In this document: positions 7,304 through 17,674 of the stretch, piece by piece
Position numbering within the stretch: position 1 is the stretch's first letter
How the letters are laid out: each line of letters opens with the position of its first letter
Assembly: GCF_018069625.1 (NCBI RefSeq)
Contig: NZ_CP072941.1
Location: 3,038,001-3,102,000 of the forward strand
DNA length: 64,000 nucleotides
From: Streptomyces yatensis
GTDB lineage: Bacteria > Actinomycetota > Actinomycetes > Streptomycetales > Streptomycetaceae
Direction of reading: 5' to 3'
Made by a program: the position numbers and the translations under genes
Notes under the pieces: generated by a model
What the model was told of the DNA's origin: nothing
What the model saw: the letters and a program-made list of their open reading frames with translations, nothing else
Database searches by the model: none

Positions 7304-10300
7304 TCAGCCGCGGGCGACCGCGAAGACGTGGAGATCCGCGTTGTCGGGCAGGGTGACGCTCTTGACCGTCTTGCCCTCGGGCGCCCGGAACGCCTTTGTG
7401 GCGAAGATGTACGCGTCCACCACGTCCTTGTCGCCGCCGCTGATGTTGCGGTAGCCGGTCTTGGCGAGGGTCAGGTTTCCGTACTGGACCGTTCCGCCGC
7501 CGCCTCCCACCGTCCAGTCGGTGAAGGACAGGTCCGCCTCGTCCGAGCTGCCATCCGTGTAGGTGACCTTGGCGGTGGCCTGCTGGTTGCCGTTGACGGC
7601 GCTGCCGATGAAGGAGAGGGCGGTGGACGGGGGCAGGGCGATGGTCTGGCCGGTGGCGGAGGCGTTGTCGGGGCGGCCGGGCGGGGAGGCGGGCCAGGTG
7701 TAGTCCAGGCCCTGGGTGGTCCCCTTGGCGCCCGGTTCGAGGCCGGCGGCGGCGAGGGCCTGGCGGGAGTAGCTCCAGCCGCCGCCGTCGTAGTCGCCCT
7801 CGTCGTGCTCGCCGTCGTCATCGGTCGCGCCGGTGTTGTTGTACGCGGCGAGCAGGGTGCCGGGGGCGGCGACGGTCAGTGTGATCGGCTGGACGACCTT
7901 GGTGTCCTCGCTGGTCACCGTCACCTTCGCGTCATAGAAGCCCTCGGCCGTGTCCTTCCCCGCGCGCAGGGAGATCTCCGCCGTGCCGTCCGGGCCCACC
8001 GTCCCGGAGGCGGGTGAGGCGGTGAGTCCGTCGGGGGCGTCGGTGGTGAAGCGCACCTCGGGGCGGTCGCCCTCGCCGACCGGGACGGCGGCCACCTTCA
8101 CGGTCAGGCTCTCGCCCGGGGCGAGCGTGCCCGTGGTCGGCCCGACCCCGATCTGGTACGGCTGCTCGCCGTCGCGGAAGGAGGGCGGGGCGTCGGCCGG
8201 GGAAGCGCCCCAGGCGCGGTCGGGGGCGTCGGACAGGGTGTAGTCCAGCGTGCCGCCGTGCCGGGCGAAGGACTCCGGCAGCCAGGGGCGGTCGCTCGCC
8301 CGCCCGTTGACCTTCAGCGAGTGGACGTACGGCGCGTCGGGCGCGGCCTGCGGGGCGCGGATGGAGATGTCCCGGGCGCCGCGGTCGATCTCGATCCGCG
8401 GGAAGAGGGGCGAGGCCAGGACGAGTTCGGCGCGCGAGGGCACCTGCGGGTACATGCCGAGGGCGGAGAAGACGTACCACGAGGACATCTCGCCGAGGTC
8501 GTCGTTGCCGGGGATGCCATCGGGCTTGGTGGTCCACAGCTGACGCATCGCGGCGCGCACGGTCTCCTGGGTCTTGTACGGCTGCCCGGCGTACGCGTAG
8601 AGGTAGGGGACGTTGATCGACGGCTCGTTGTCCAGCTCGGACTTCTCGCCCCCCTTACCGGTGAGCGCCCAGCCCCCGTCGGCGTCGTGGAAGAAGGCGT
8701 CCAGGCGCTTGATCGCGGCATCCTTACCGCCCATCGCGGCGAAGAGACCGGCGGGGTTGTGCGGGACCATCCAGGTGTACTGGGCGCTGGTGCCCTCGAC
8801 GAAGCCGTTGCCGGTGGCCGGGGTGAAGCCGGTGACCCAGCTGCCGTCGGCCTTGCGGTTGGCGATGTAGCCGCCGGTGGCCGGATCCGCGGCGGCGTTG
8901 AAGTTGTTCTGCCACCACTGGGCGCGGTGCGCGAAGGTGTCGGCGGTGTCCTTGCGGCCCGCGGCCCGCGCCAGCTGGGAGAGGGCGAAGTCCGCGCCGG
9001 ACATCTCCAGGGTCTCGGCCGCGCCGCCCCACGCGTTGGAGACGGACGGCATGTAGTGCAGCTTCAGGTACTTGTCGAGGGAGGGCCGCTGGCCGACCGA
9101 CATGATGGGCTTGCCCGCCGGGCTGAGGTCCTTCTCCGTCGGCGCGGTGGCCGCCTTGAGAAGCGAGTCGAGGGCGGCGTCGAGGTCGAAGTCGCCGCCG
9201 CCGAAGGCCCGGATCCCGGCGAGGGCGGCGGCCGCCGGATCGCCGTTCATCACATGGGTCCCCGAGGCGCCCTGCAGCCAGCGGTCCCAGACGCCGCCGT
9301 TCTGCTCGGCGAGGTTCAGCAGGGACTGGGCGATGTCGGAGCCCTTGTCCGGCTCCAGCAGGGTGAGCAGCTGGAGCTGGGAGCGGTAGATGTCCCAGCC
9401 GGAGAAGGTGCCGTACTGGGCGCGGTGGCCCCGGCTCACCCGGTGCACCTCACCGTCGCTGCCCCGGTAGCGGCCGTCGGTGTCGCTGATGACGTTGGGG
9501 TGCAGCAGGGAGTGGTAGAGCGCGGTGTAGAAGGCGGTGCGGTCCGCGTCCGTGCCGCCGCCGACCCGGATGGCGGCCAGCTGCCGCCGCCAGGCGTCGT
9601 ACGCGGCGGTGCGCACCTGGTCGAAGCCGCGCCGCGGTGGGTTCTCGGCGGCGAGGTTGGCCCGGGCGCCCTTGTCGTCGACGTAGCTGATGCCGACCTT
9701 GACGCCCACCTGCCGGGTGCCCGGGGCGAATTGGAGATAGCCGCCGGAGCCCTTCCCGGCCACCGGGCGGCCGTCGGTGCCATAGCCGGAGCCGCCCTCG
9801 GCGCTGGTGGTGCCGGGCCGCAGCGTGCCGTCCTGCCAGGTGCCCTGGGCGGTGAACGCGGTGTCGAAGACCGCGGTGAAGTGCAGCGTGTAGTAGCTGC
9901 GGCGCCCCTCGGGGTCGAGATAGCCGCAGAAGTTGCCGCCGGTCACCGAGCCGGAGACGGTGCGGTGCGCCGGGTCGATGGTGAGATCGGCGGCGCTGCT
10001 GCCGACCTCGGAGGAGGAGGCGCGGATCAGCAGGGAGGCGGTCTTGCCGGCGGGGTAGCTGAAGCGGGCCGAGCCGGTACGGGCGGTGGCGGTCAGCTCC
10101 GCGCCGGCGCCGGAGGCGAGGGAGACCTTGTAGCGGCCGGGTTCGGCGGTCTCGTCGGAGTGGCTGAAGTCCGAGGCGTAGACCTGGTCCTTGGTGTCGG
10201 CGGCGGGTGAGGAGGTGACCTGGCCCACATGGGGGAAGAAGGGGATGTCCCCCGCGCCGCCCGCACAGCCGGTGCCGGACATATGGGTGAGGCTGAAGCC

Positions 10301-10582
10301 GCGGACGCGGGTGGCGTCGTAGTGGTAGCCGCCGGGCGCGGCGGTGCGGGTGGCGTCGCCGCGGGTGTTCTCCGGGCTCCACGACAGCATGCCGAAGGGG
10401 GCGACGGCGCCGGGGAAGGTGTTGCCGCCGGCCGAGCTGCCGATCAGCGGATCGACGTACGCCGCGGGGTCCTTGACCAGCGTCGGCGGCGGGGCGGCCG
10501 AGGCGGGCGCGGTGGCCGCGGTGGCGAGGAGCCCCGCGGTCAGGGCCGCGGCCGCCAGGGCGGCCAGGGGTCTTGAGGGCAT
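7304..10582 (-). CDS. Secreted GH92 family alpha-mannosidase
   Basis: A 1092-aa exported enzyme. ATG 10582 follows AAGGTGGG and begins a clean Sec signal peptide (LAALAAAALTAGLLATAATAPASA). The catalytic region opens with YVDPLIGSSAGGNTFPGAVAPFGM and contains DNEPSINVPYLYAYAG and GIPGNDDLGEMSSWYVFSALG, both canonical for GH92 alpha-mannosidases. After about residue 790 come an Ig-like NEW3-type domain and a C-terminal beta-sandwich starting LLAAYNNTG, often attached to secreted glycosidases. It shares a 12-bp operator with the first GH92 gene. It probably trims mannose from yeast mannan or glycoprotein N-glycans outside the cell. Confidence 0.92.
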   Translation of the reverse strand: MPSRPLAALAAAALTAGLLATAATAPASAAPPPTLVKDPAAYVDPLIGSSAGGNTFPGAVAPFGMLSWSPENTRGDATRTAAPGGYHYDATRVRGFSLTHMSGTGCAGGAGDIPFFPHVGQVTSSPAADTKDQVYASDFSHSDETAEPGRYKVSLASGAGAELTATARTGSARFSYPAGKTASLLIRASSSEVGSSAADLTIDPAHRTVSGSVTGGNFCGYLDPEGRRSYYTLHFTAVFDTAFTAQGTWQDGTLRPGTTSAEGGSGYGTDGRPVAGKGSGGYLQFAPGTRQVGVKVGISYVDDKGARANLAAENPPRRGFDQVRTAAYDAWRRQLAAIRVGGGTDADRTAFYTALYHSLLHPNVISDTDGRYRGSDGEVHRVSRGHRAQYGTFSGWDIYRSQLQLLTLLEPDKGSDIAQSLLNLAEQNGGVWDRWLQGASGTHVMNGDPAAAALAGIRAFGGGDFDLDAALDSLLKAATAPTEKDLSPAGKPIMSVGQRPSLDKYLKLHYMPSVSNAWGGAAETLEMSGADFALSQLARAAGRKDTADTFAHRAQWWQNNFNAAADPATGGYIANRKADGSWVTGFTPATGNGFVEGTSAQYTWMVPHNPAGLFAAMGGKDAAIKRLDAFFHDADGGWALTGKGGEKSELDNEPSINVPYLYAYAGQPYKTQETVRAAMRQLWTTKPDGIPGNDDLGEMSSWYVFSALGMYPQVPSRAELVLASPLFPRIEIDRGARDISIRAPQAAPDAPYVHSLKVNGRASDRPWLPESFARHGGTLDYTLSDAPDRAWGASPADAPPSFRDGEQPYQIGVGPTTGTLAPGESLTVKVAAVPVGEGDRPEVRFTTDAPDGLTASPASGTVGPDGTAEISLRAGKDTAEGFYDAKVTVTSEDTKVVQPITLTVAAPGTLLAAYNNTGATDDDGEHDEGDYDGGGWSYSRQALAAAGLEPGAKGTTQGLDYTWPASPPGRPDNASATGQTIALPPSTALSFIGSAVNGNQQATAKVTYTDGSSDEADLSFTDWTVGGGGGTVQYGNLTLAKTGYRNISGGDKDVVDAYIFATKAFRAPEGKTVKSVTLPDNADLHVFAVARG

Positions 10583-10731
10583 GGCGGTCCCACCTTGTCG
10601 GAAGGGCCGCGCTCGCCGGGTCGAACAAGCCGTGGGGACCGTACCGCACGGGGGCCGTCGGCCGTAAGAGTGCGCGAACGGTCTTGACAGGGACACCGGG
10701 TAGGCGGCGTACTGATCGTTAAAGTCATGCT

Positions 10732-10743
10732 GACAACGTTGTC
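10732..10743. promoter_or_regulatory. LacI-type operator upstream of the second GH92 gene
   Basis: The perfect palindrome GACAACGTTGTC, identical to that at 118-129, lies 150 bp upstream of the minus-strand GH92 start. It also lies 71 bp upstream of the plus-strand acetyltransferase start, so it could affect both. Confidence 0.6.
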
Positions 10744-10813
10744 GCGTTCGCCGGTCGAACAAGCCGCTTCCGCGTACCGACAATCCCCTCACCGGACGCG
10801 CCATCATGGGCTC

Positions 10814-11695
10814 ATGATCCTCCGCCAGCTACGCGACACCGACGAGGACGCCGAGGCCGCCTGGGAGGTGGTGGCCGCCGCCTTCGGGGACGCCGCCGCC
10901 CTCGCGGGCAAGGACGGACTGCCGCCGGGGTACGTCACCGAGATCCACGACCGGCACCGGCATCTCGCCCGTACCGACCCGGGCGGCTGCTGGATCGCCC
11001 TGGACGACGCCGGGATGCCGCTCGGCGTGGCGCTGTCCGCACGGCGCGAGGGCACCTGGGGGCTCGCGCTGCTCGCGGTGCTGCCGCGTGCCCAACGGCA
11101 GGGCGTGGGCCGGGAGTTGCTGGCCGCGGCGCTGCTGTACGGACGGGGCTGTCTGCGCGGCATCATCTGCGGCTCGGAGGATCCGCGCGCGGCGAGCACC
11201 TACCGGCGGGCGGGATTCGCGCTGCATCCGGCTATGCGGCTGCGCGGCACCGTCGGACCGGAGACCAAGGAGCGGCTGTCCCCGCCCGACGGCGCCGTCC
11301 ACGAGGGCGTGGCCCGCCACCGGGACCTGCTGGACTCGGTGGACCGCCGCACCCGGGGCGGCGCGCACGGCGCCGACCATGAACTGCTCGTGCGCCAGCG
11401 GCGGCTGCTGGTCGTGGACGACCTGGCGGGCAGCGGCTACTGCTACGTCGCCGAGGACGGCAAGGTCGAGCTGCTGGCCGCGACCTCGCGGCGGCTGGCG
11501 AAACGGCTGCTGACGGCGGCGCTGCTGTGCCTTCCGGAGGGCACCGACGCCCGGGTCACGGGGCTGACGGCCGAGCAGCAGTGGGCGGTGGACGTGGGGC
11601 TCGAGGCCGGGCTCGAGCTGTCCACCAGCGGCTATGTGTGTCTGCGGGGGATGCCGCCGCCGACGCCGTACATCCCCTCCGGGACGTTCCTCTGA
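10814..11695 (+). CDS. GNAT-family N-acetyltransferase
   Basis: A 293-aa protein with an N-terminal GNAT fold: LALLAVLPRAQRQGVGRELLAAAL is the acetyl-CoA-binding motif A (R/Q-x-x-G-x-G/A), followed by ASTYRRAGF (motif B). The second half, from about residue 165, looks like a degenerate second GNAT-like unit (RLLVVDDLAGSGYCYV). ATG 10814 is chosen because homology-like sequence begins at MILRQLRDTDED. The frame is open upstream to 10727 but reads as low-complexity leader. No clear Shine-Dalgarno is seen. The substrate is unknown. Confidence 0.82.
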   Translation: MILRQLRDTDEDAEAAWEVVAAAFGDAAALAGKDGLPPGYVTEIHDRHRHLARTDPGGCWIALDDAGMPLGVALSARREGTWGLALLAVLPRAQRQGVGRELLAAALLYGRGCLRGIICGSEDPRAASTYRRAGFALHPAMRLRGTVGPETKERLSPPDGAVHEGVARHRDLLDSVDRRTRGGAHGADHELLVRQRRLLVVDDLAGSGYCYVAEDGKVELLAATSRRLAKRLLTAALLCLPEGTDARVTGLTAEQQWAVDVGLEAGLELSTSGYVCLRGMPPPTPYIPSGTFL

Positions 11696-11723
11696 CCACC
11701 GCCGCCGACCGCGCATGCGGACG

Positions 11724-11759
11724 GACGGGCCGCACCCCACATCGGGGGTGCGGCCCGTC
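11724..11759. terminator. Bidirectional terminator between acetyltransferase and aconitase genes
   Basis: A perfect 15-bp stem (11724-11738 with 11745-11759) with a 6-nt loop lies between convergent genes ending at 11695 (+) and 11812 (-). Confidence 0.8.
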
Positions 11760-11811
11760 GCCGCTGCCGTAAGGCCCGTAAGGCGCTGCCGTAAGCCGCC
11801 GTACGCCGTGC

Positions 11812-14610
<2,799 letters not shown>

Positions 14611-14615
14611 CTAAG

Positions 14616-14630
14616 TTAGGCAAGCCTTAC
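14616..14630. promoter_or_regulatory. Candidate iron-box (DmdR/IdeR-type) upstream of acnA
   Basis: TTAGGCAAGCCTTAC is an imperfect inverted repeat that matches much of the actinobacterial DmdR1/IdeR box (TTAGGTTAGGCTCACCTAA type). It lies about 90 bp upstream of acnA, which encodes an iron-sulphur enzyme. Similar half-sites (CTAAGGTATGG, CTAAGTTAGG) lie next to it. Confidence 0.4.
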
Positions 14631-14662
14631 CGACACGGGGCGGCGATGCGCCTTCCAGCAGA

Positions 14663-14680
14663 TATCTCGATGTCGAGATA
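14663..14680. promoter_or_regulatory. 18-bp palindrome upstream of acnA
   Basis: TATCTCGA-TG-TCGAGATA is a perfect inverted repeat between the acnA promoter region and the divergent phosphotransferase gene. On the minus strand it would fall between a weak TTAGAG -35 and TATCTG -10. The regulator is unknown. Confidence 0.55.
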
Positions 14681-14722
14681 ACTCTAATACATCGCCCTCG
14701 CGCGGTCATGCCCTGCCCTGGC

Positions 14723-14740
14723 GCGAGCGCGCCCCCGGGG
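14723..14740 (+). repeat. Left copy of an 18-bp direct repeat flanking the APH gene
   Basis: GCGAGCGCGCCCCCGGGG occurs here and again at 15750-15767 in the same orientation, bracketing the phosphotransferase gene with margins of 58 and 54 bp. Confidence 0.6.
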
Positions 14741-14798
14741 ACGCGGGTATGGCGACGGCGCGCTCGGCGCGGCGGCCGGGAGCGGCAGACTGGCCCGC

Positions 14799-15695
14799 GT
14801 GAAACGACTATCGGTGGATGTGGACAGCGTCACGACGCGGCTGGTTCGTCGATTCGGTCCACAGGTCGCCGAATGGTGCGCCGACACACCGAACCTGATC
14901 GCACGGTTGGCGTCCCGTTGGGGCCTTTCCCCCGGTGAATCCCTCCCGGATGGTGCCTCGTCGGTCACGTTGCGGTGCCAATGGCCGGGCGGCCCGCCCG
15001 CCGTGCTGAAGCTCAGCCCGGATCGTGCCCTTCTGGTCGAGCAGGCCGGAATGCTGGGGTGGTTCGCCGCCTCGGGCCGGGTGCCCGCCGTGCTGGCCGT
15101 CGACGAGGACGCGGGCGCGATGGTGCTGGAAGAGGTCGTGCCCGGAACGCCGGCGGAGGACTTGCCCGCCGCTTCGCTTCCCGGGCAGTGGTCGGAGCTG
15201 CTCGCCGCGTTGCACGGGGTCGCTCCGCCTCCGCGGCCGCCGCGTGTGCTGCGCGGCCGGTGCGAGGAGGCCTTCGCCCGGGTCGGCAGGCGGCTGTCCG
15301 AGCCTGCGATCAGTGCGCGTATGGATGCCATCGCGTGGGACAGGGCCATCCGGCGATGTGAGCGGCTGCTGGACACGGAAGCGACAACCGTGTTGCTCCA
15401 CGGCGACCTGCACCTGGGCAATGTGCTCGACGGTGGCGCGGAGCGCGGTCTGATGGCCATCGATCCGAAGGCATGTGTGGGTGATCCCTGCTTCGACGCC
15501 GTGGACTACGTCGTGGCCGGCGCCGGTCTGGAGGGCGTCGAGACCCGCTGCGCGCGCGTGGCGGCGGCCTGCGGGCTCGACGGCGACCGGCTCCACGCCT
15601 GGAGCCAGGTGATCGCCCCGTTCGCGGCCATCGCCCACCTCGGCAACGGCGGTGAGGAGCCGGTGATCGATGAACTGCTCGCCTTGGCCCGGTGA
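14799..15695 (+). CDS. Aminoglycoside phosphotransferase-family kinase, APH(6)-like
   Basis: A 298-aa small-molecule kinase. VLLHGDLHLGNVL carries the catalytic Asp and Asn, and LMAIDPKACVGDPCFDAVDYV holds the metal-binding Asp. IDPK-GDP is the form seen in streptomycin 6-phosphotransferases (StrB/AphD type). Upstream, AVLKLSPDRALLVEQAGMLGWFA fits the nucleotide-binding Lys and the following helix. GTG 14799 is the only sensible start, with a weak GGGAG about 15 nt upstream. There are no streptomycin genes around it, so it may be an intrinsic resistance or sugar/alcohol kinase gene. The 18-bp direct repeats on both sides hint at acquisition as a unit. Confidence 0.8.
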   Translation: MKRLSVDVDSVTTRLVRRFGPQVAEWCADTPNLIARLASRWGLSPGESLPDGASSVTLRCQWPGGPPAVLKLSPDRALLVEQAGMLGWFAASGRVPAVLAVDEDAGAMVLEEVVPGTPAEDLPAASLPGQWSELLAALHGVAPPPRPPRVLRGRCEEAFARVGRRLSEPAISARMDAIAWDRAIRRCERLLDTEATTVLLHGDLHLGNVLDGGAERGLMAIDPKACVGDPCFDAVDYVVAGAGLEGVETRCARVAAACGLDGDRLHAWSQVIAPFAAIAHLGNGGEEPVIDELLALAR

Positions 15696-15749
15696 GCACA
15701 CCTGGATGAGATCGCTCAGCCTTCGGTGAGACAGGACACCGGCCCGGGT

Positions 15750-15767
15750 GCGAGCGCGCCCCCGGGG
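15750..15767 (+). repeat. Right copy of an 18-bp direct repeat flanking the APH gene
   Basis: Identical to 14723-14740. The rest of the 284-bp gap between 15695 and the LysR start holds no gene that I can support. Confidence 0.6.
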
Positions 15768-15978
15768 CGGTTCATGGGTGCTCACCGGCGTTCACCGGTA
15801 AGGGTGAGCGCTGGCCGTACGGGCCCCGGAAGGCGGCGTTCCGCGTTAGACCTGAGGCCATGAGCATGTGCGCGGACGTGACCGACGGCCCCGGAACGGA
15901 CGACGGCCGGGCCCGAACCGGCCCCGGTCACCTCCGAGTTCGGAACTGAGCCGCCCCGGCCCCCGCGATACTGCTGCC

Positions 15979-16878
15979 ATGGACCCGCACCTGCTCCGCA
16001 CGTTCGTCTCCGTGGCCCGCTGCGGATCCTTCTCCGACGCCGCCCATGAGCTGGGCTTCACCCCGGCGGCGGTCTCCGAGCACATCGCGTCCCTCGAAGC
16101 GGATCTGCGCACGTCACTGCTGACCCGGCGGCCGGTCATGCTCACCAGCGCGGGCGCACGGCTGCTGGAACACGCCGGTCCGCTGCTGCTGCGGCTGGAC
16201 GCGGCGCGGGCCGATGTCGAGCGGCTGTCGGGGGCCGGGGCCGCCCGGCTGGTGGTGGGGGCCTCGCCGCTGGCGATGACCCCGCGAATCGCCGCGGCGC
16301 TGGACCGGGTGCGCCAGGCGCATCCGGCCATCCGGGCCTCGCTGCGGATCCTCGGCCGCCGGGAGATCCCGGCGGCGGTGGCGTCCGGGGCGCTGGACCT
16401 GGGGCTGGTCGACGGCCCCACCACCCCCGCCGACGCCCTGCCGCTGCCCGAGGTGGGTCCGCTCACCTCCGTCACGGTCGCGGAGGCCCCGCTGGTGGTG
16501 GCCCTGCCCACCGGCCATCCGCTGGCCCGCCGGCTCGGCCTGCGGCTGGCCGACCTCGCCGAGGCCCAGTGGCTGGACGCCCCGGACGCGGCGATGCCGC
16601 TGGCGCAGCTGCGCGCGATGAGCCGGAGCGGCGGCTTCCGCGCCTCGCTGACGTACGAGGGCACCGATGTACGCGGCCTCGTCGCCCTCACCGCCGCGGG
16701 CCACGGCCTGGCCCTCCTCCCCCACCCGGCCACCAAGGGCGCCCCCGGCATCGTCACCGCCCCCCTGATCGCCCCGCGCCTCGTCCACCGCACCGAACTC
16801 CTCCACGGCCCCGCGGTCGACGGCCCGGCGCGGACGCTGGCGGCGGTGGTGACGGGGGATCGTCACCGGTACGGGTGA
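15979..16878 (+). CDS. LysR-family transcriptional regulator
   Basis: A 299-aa regulator with the N-terminal winged helix-turn-helix MDPHLLRTFVSVARCGSFSDAAHELGFTPAAVSEHIASLE, then a two-lobe substrate-binding domain (LRILGRREIPAAVASGALDLGLVDG; APLVVALPTGHPLARR). ATG 15979 matches the usual LysR beginning. The adjacent genes do not reveal its target. A short 6-bp-stem inverted repeat at 16883-16898 follows the stop and may be a weak terminator. Confidence 0.88.
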   Translation: MDPHLLRTFVSVARCGSFSDAAHELGFTPAAVSEHIASLEADLRTSLLTRRPVMLTSAGARLLEHAGPLLLRLDAARADVERLSGAGAARLVVGASPLAMTPRIAAALDRVRQAHPAIRASLRILGRREIPAAVASGALDLGLVDGPTTPADALPLPEVGPLTSVTVAEAPLVVALPTGHPLARRLGLRLADLAEAQWLDAPDAAMPLAQLRAMSRSGGFRASLTYEGTDVRGLVALTAAGHGLALLPHPATKGAPGIVTAPLIAPRLVHRTELLHGPAVDGPARTLAAVVTGDRHRYG

Positions 16879-16968
16879 TTGGTGGGCACATTTGCCCAGG
16901 CCCGTGGAGGATTGCGATAGACCTTGCTCAGTCGTCATGCTGCAGCTACGCCGCCTGGTGGAGGACCG

Positions 16969-17538
16969 ATGAGCGCGCAACCCCATTCGGAAACGGCTTC
17001 GTATATGGCCGACGACCCCGAAACCGCATTGAAGTACGCGATCCAGCACATCCGGGGGGATGACCGGGTGCAGATCGTGGAGGGGGTCATCGAGCAGTTG
17101 TCACCGACATGGGACCACGAGAACGCAGCCGACGAGATCCGCGAACAGATCGGACCGGTCATGCGCAAGCTCGACTGCAGAGCGGGGTCGGGAAATCTGG
17201 ATTTGCCGGGCTCCAGCAATTGGTACGTACCCGACCTGGCGGTTGTACCGCGGGAGCTCGCCAAAGGCGGAGGAGCCCTGCTCCCTGATCAAACCCTGCT
17301 GGTCGTCGAGGTAACGTCCGACTCGAACGGAGACACCGACCGGATCGTCAAGCGGCGCCGCTATGCGGAGTACGGCGCTCCGCTGTATCTCCTGGTCGAC
17401 CGGCAGCAGCGCACCTGCACGCTCTATGCGGCGCCCGGCAGCCTCGGCTACACCAAGGTGGACGGCCCCCACCCCTTCGGCACTCCCCTCGCGCTCCCGG
17501 AGCCGTTCGACCTGGAGCTGGACACCTCCGCATTGTGA
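16969..17538 (+). CDS. Uma2-family (DUF820) PD-(D/E)XK protein
   Basis: A 189-aa protein of the Uma2 restriction-endonuclease-like family, abundant in Streptomyces and cyanobacteria. The nuclease-fold signature is YVPDLAVVP followed by LLVVEVTSDSNGDTDRIVKRRRYAEYGAPLYLLVD, giving the Asp and the E-x-T core. ATG 16969 is preceded by GGAGG with 4-nt spacing. The biological role of the family is unclear. It appears monocistronic. Confidence 0.82.
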   Translation: MSAQPHSETASYMADDPETALKYAIQHIRGDDRVQIVEGVIEQLSPTWDHENAADEIREQIGPVMRKLDCRAGSGNLDLPGSSNWYVPDLAVVPRELAKGGGALLPDQTLLVVEVTSDSNGDTDRIVKRRRYAEYGAPLYLLVDRQQRTCTLYAAPGSLGYTKVDGPHPFGTPLALPEPFDLELDTSAL

Positions 17539-17545
17539 TGACCCT

Positions 17546-17570
17546 CAGTCGCCCGCGAGGCGGGCGGCTG
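17546..17570 (+). terminator. Terminator after the Uma2-family gene
   Basis: An 11-bp stem with one G-U pair (17546-17556 with 17560-17570) and a 3-nt GAG loop starts 8 bp after the stop. Confidence 0.65.
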
Positions 17571-17646
17571 ACCGGAACGGCACTCAAGCACCGAGCGGAA
17601 CCCACCCGAACGGCCGTCACTCCTTCGCCCCTCCGGTCGCGTGCGC

Positions 17647-17662
17647 ATCTCATATGTGAGAT
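17647..17662. promoter_or_regulatory. Palindrome immediately upstream of the HTH-MurA gene
   Basis: ATCTCA-TATG-TGAGAT is a 16-bp inverted repeat ending 12 bp before ATG 17675. Because the encoded protein begins with an XRE helix-turn-helix domain, this is a candidate autoregulatory site. Confidence 0.45.
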
Positions 17663-17674
17663 AGCCTCTTCTGC

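Noticed and set aside
14799..15695. Part of a streptomycin or other aminoglycoside biosynthetic cluster
   Set aside because: The neighbours are aconitase and a LysR regulator. No aminoglycoside biosynthesis genes are adjacent, so only a stand-alone kinase is supported.
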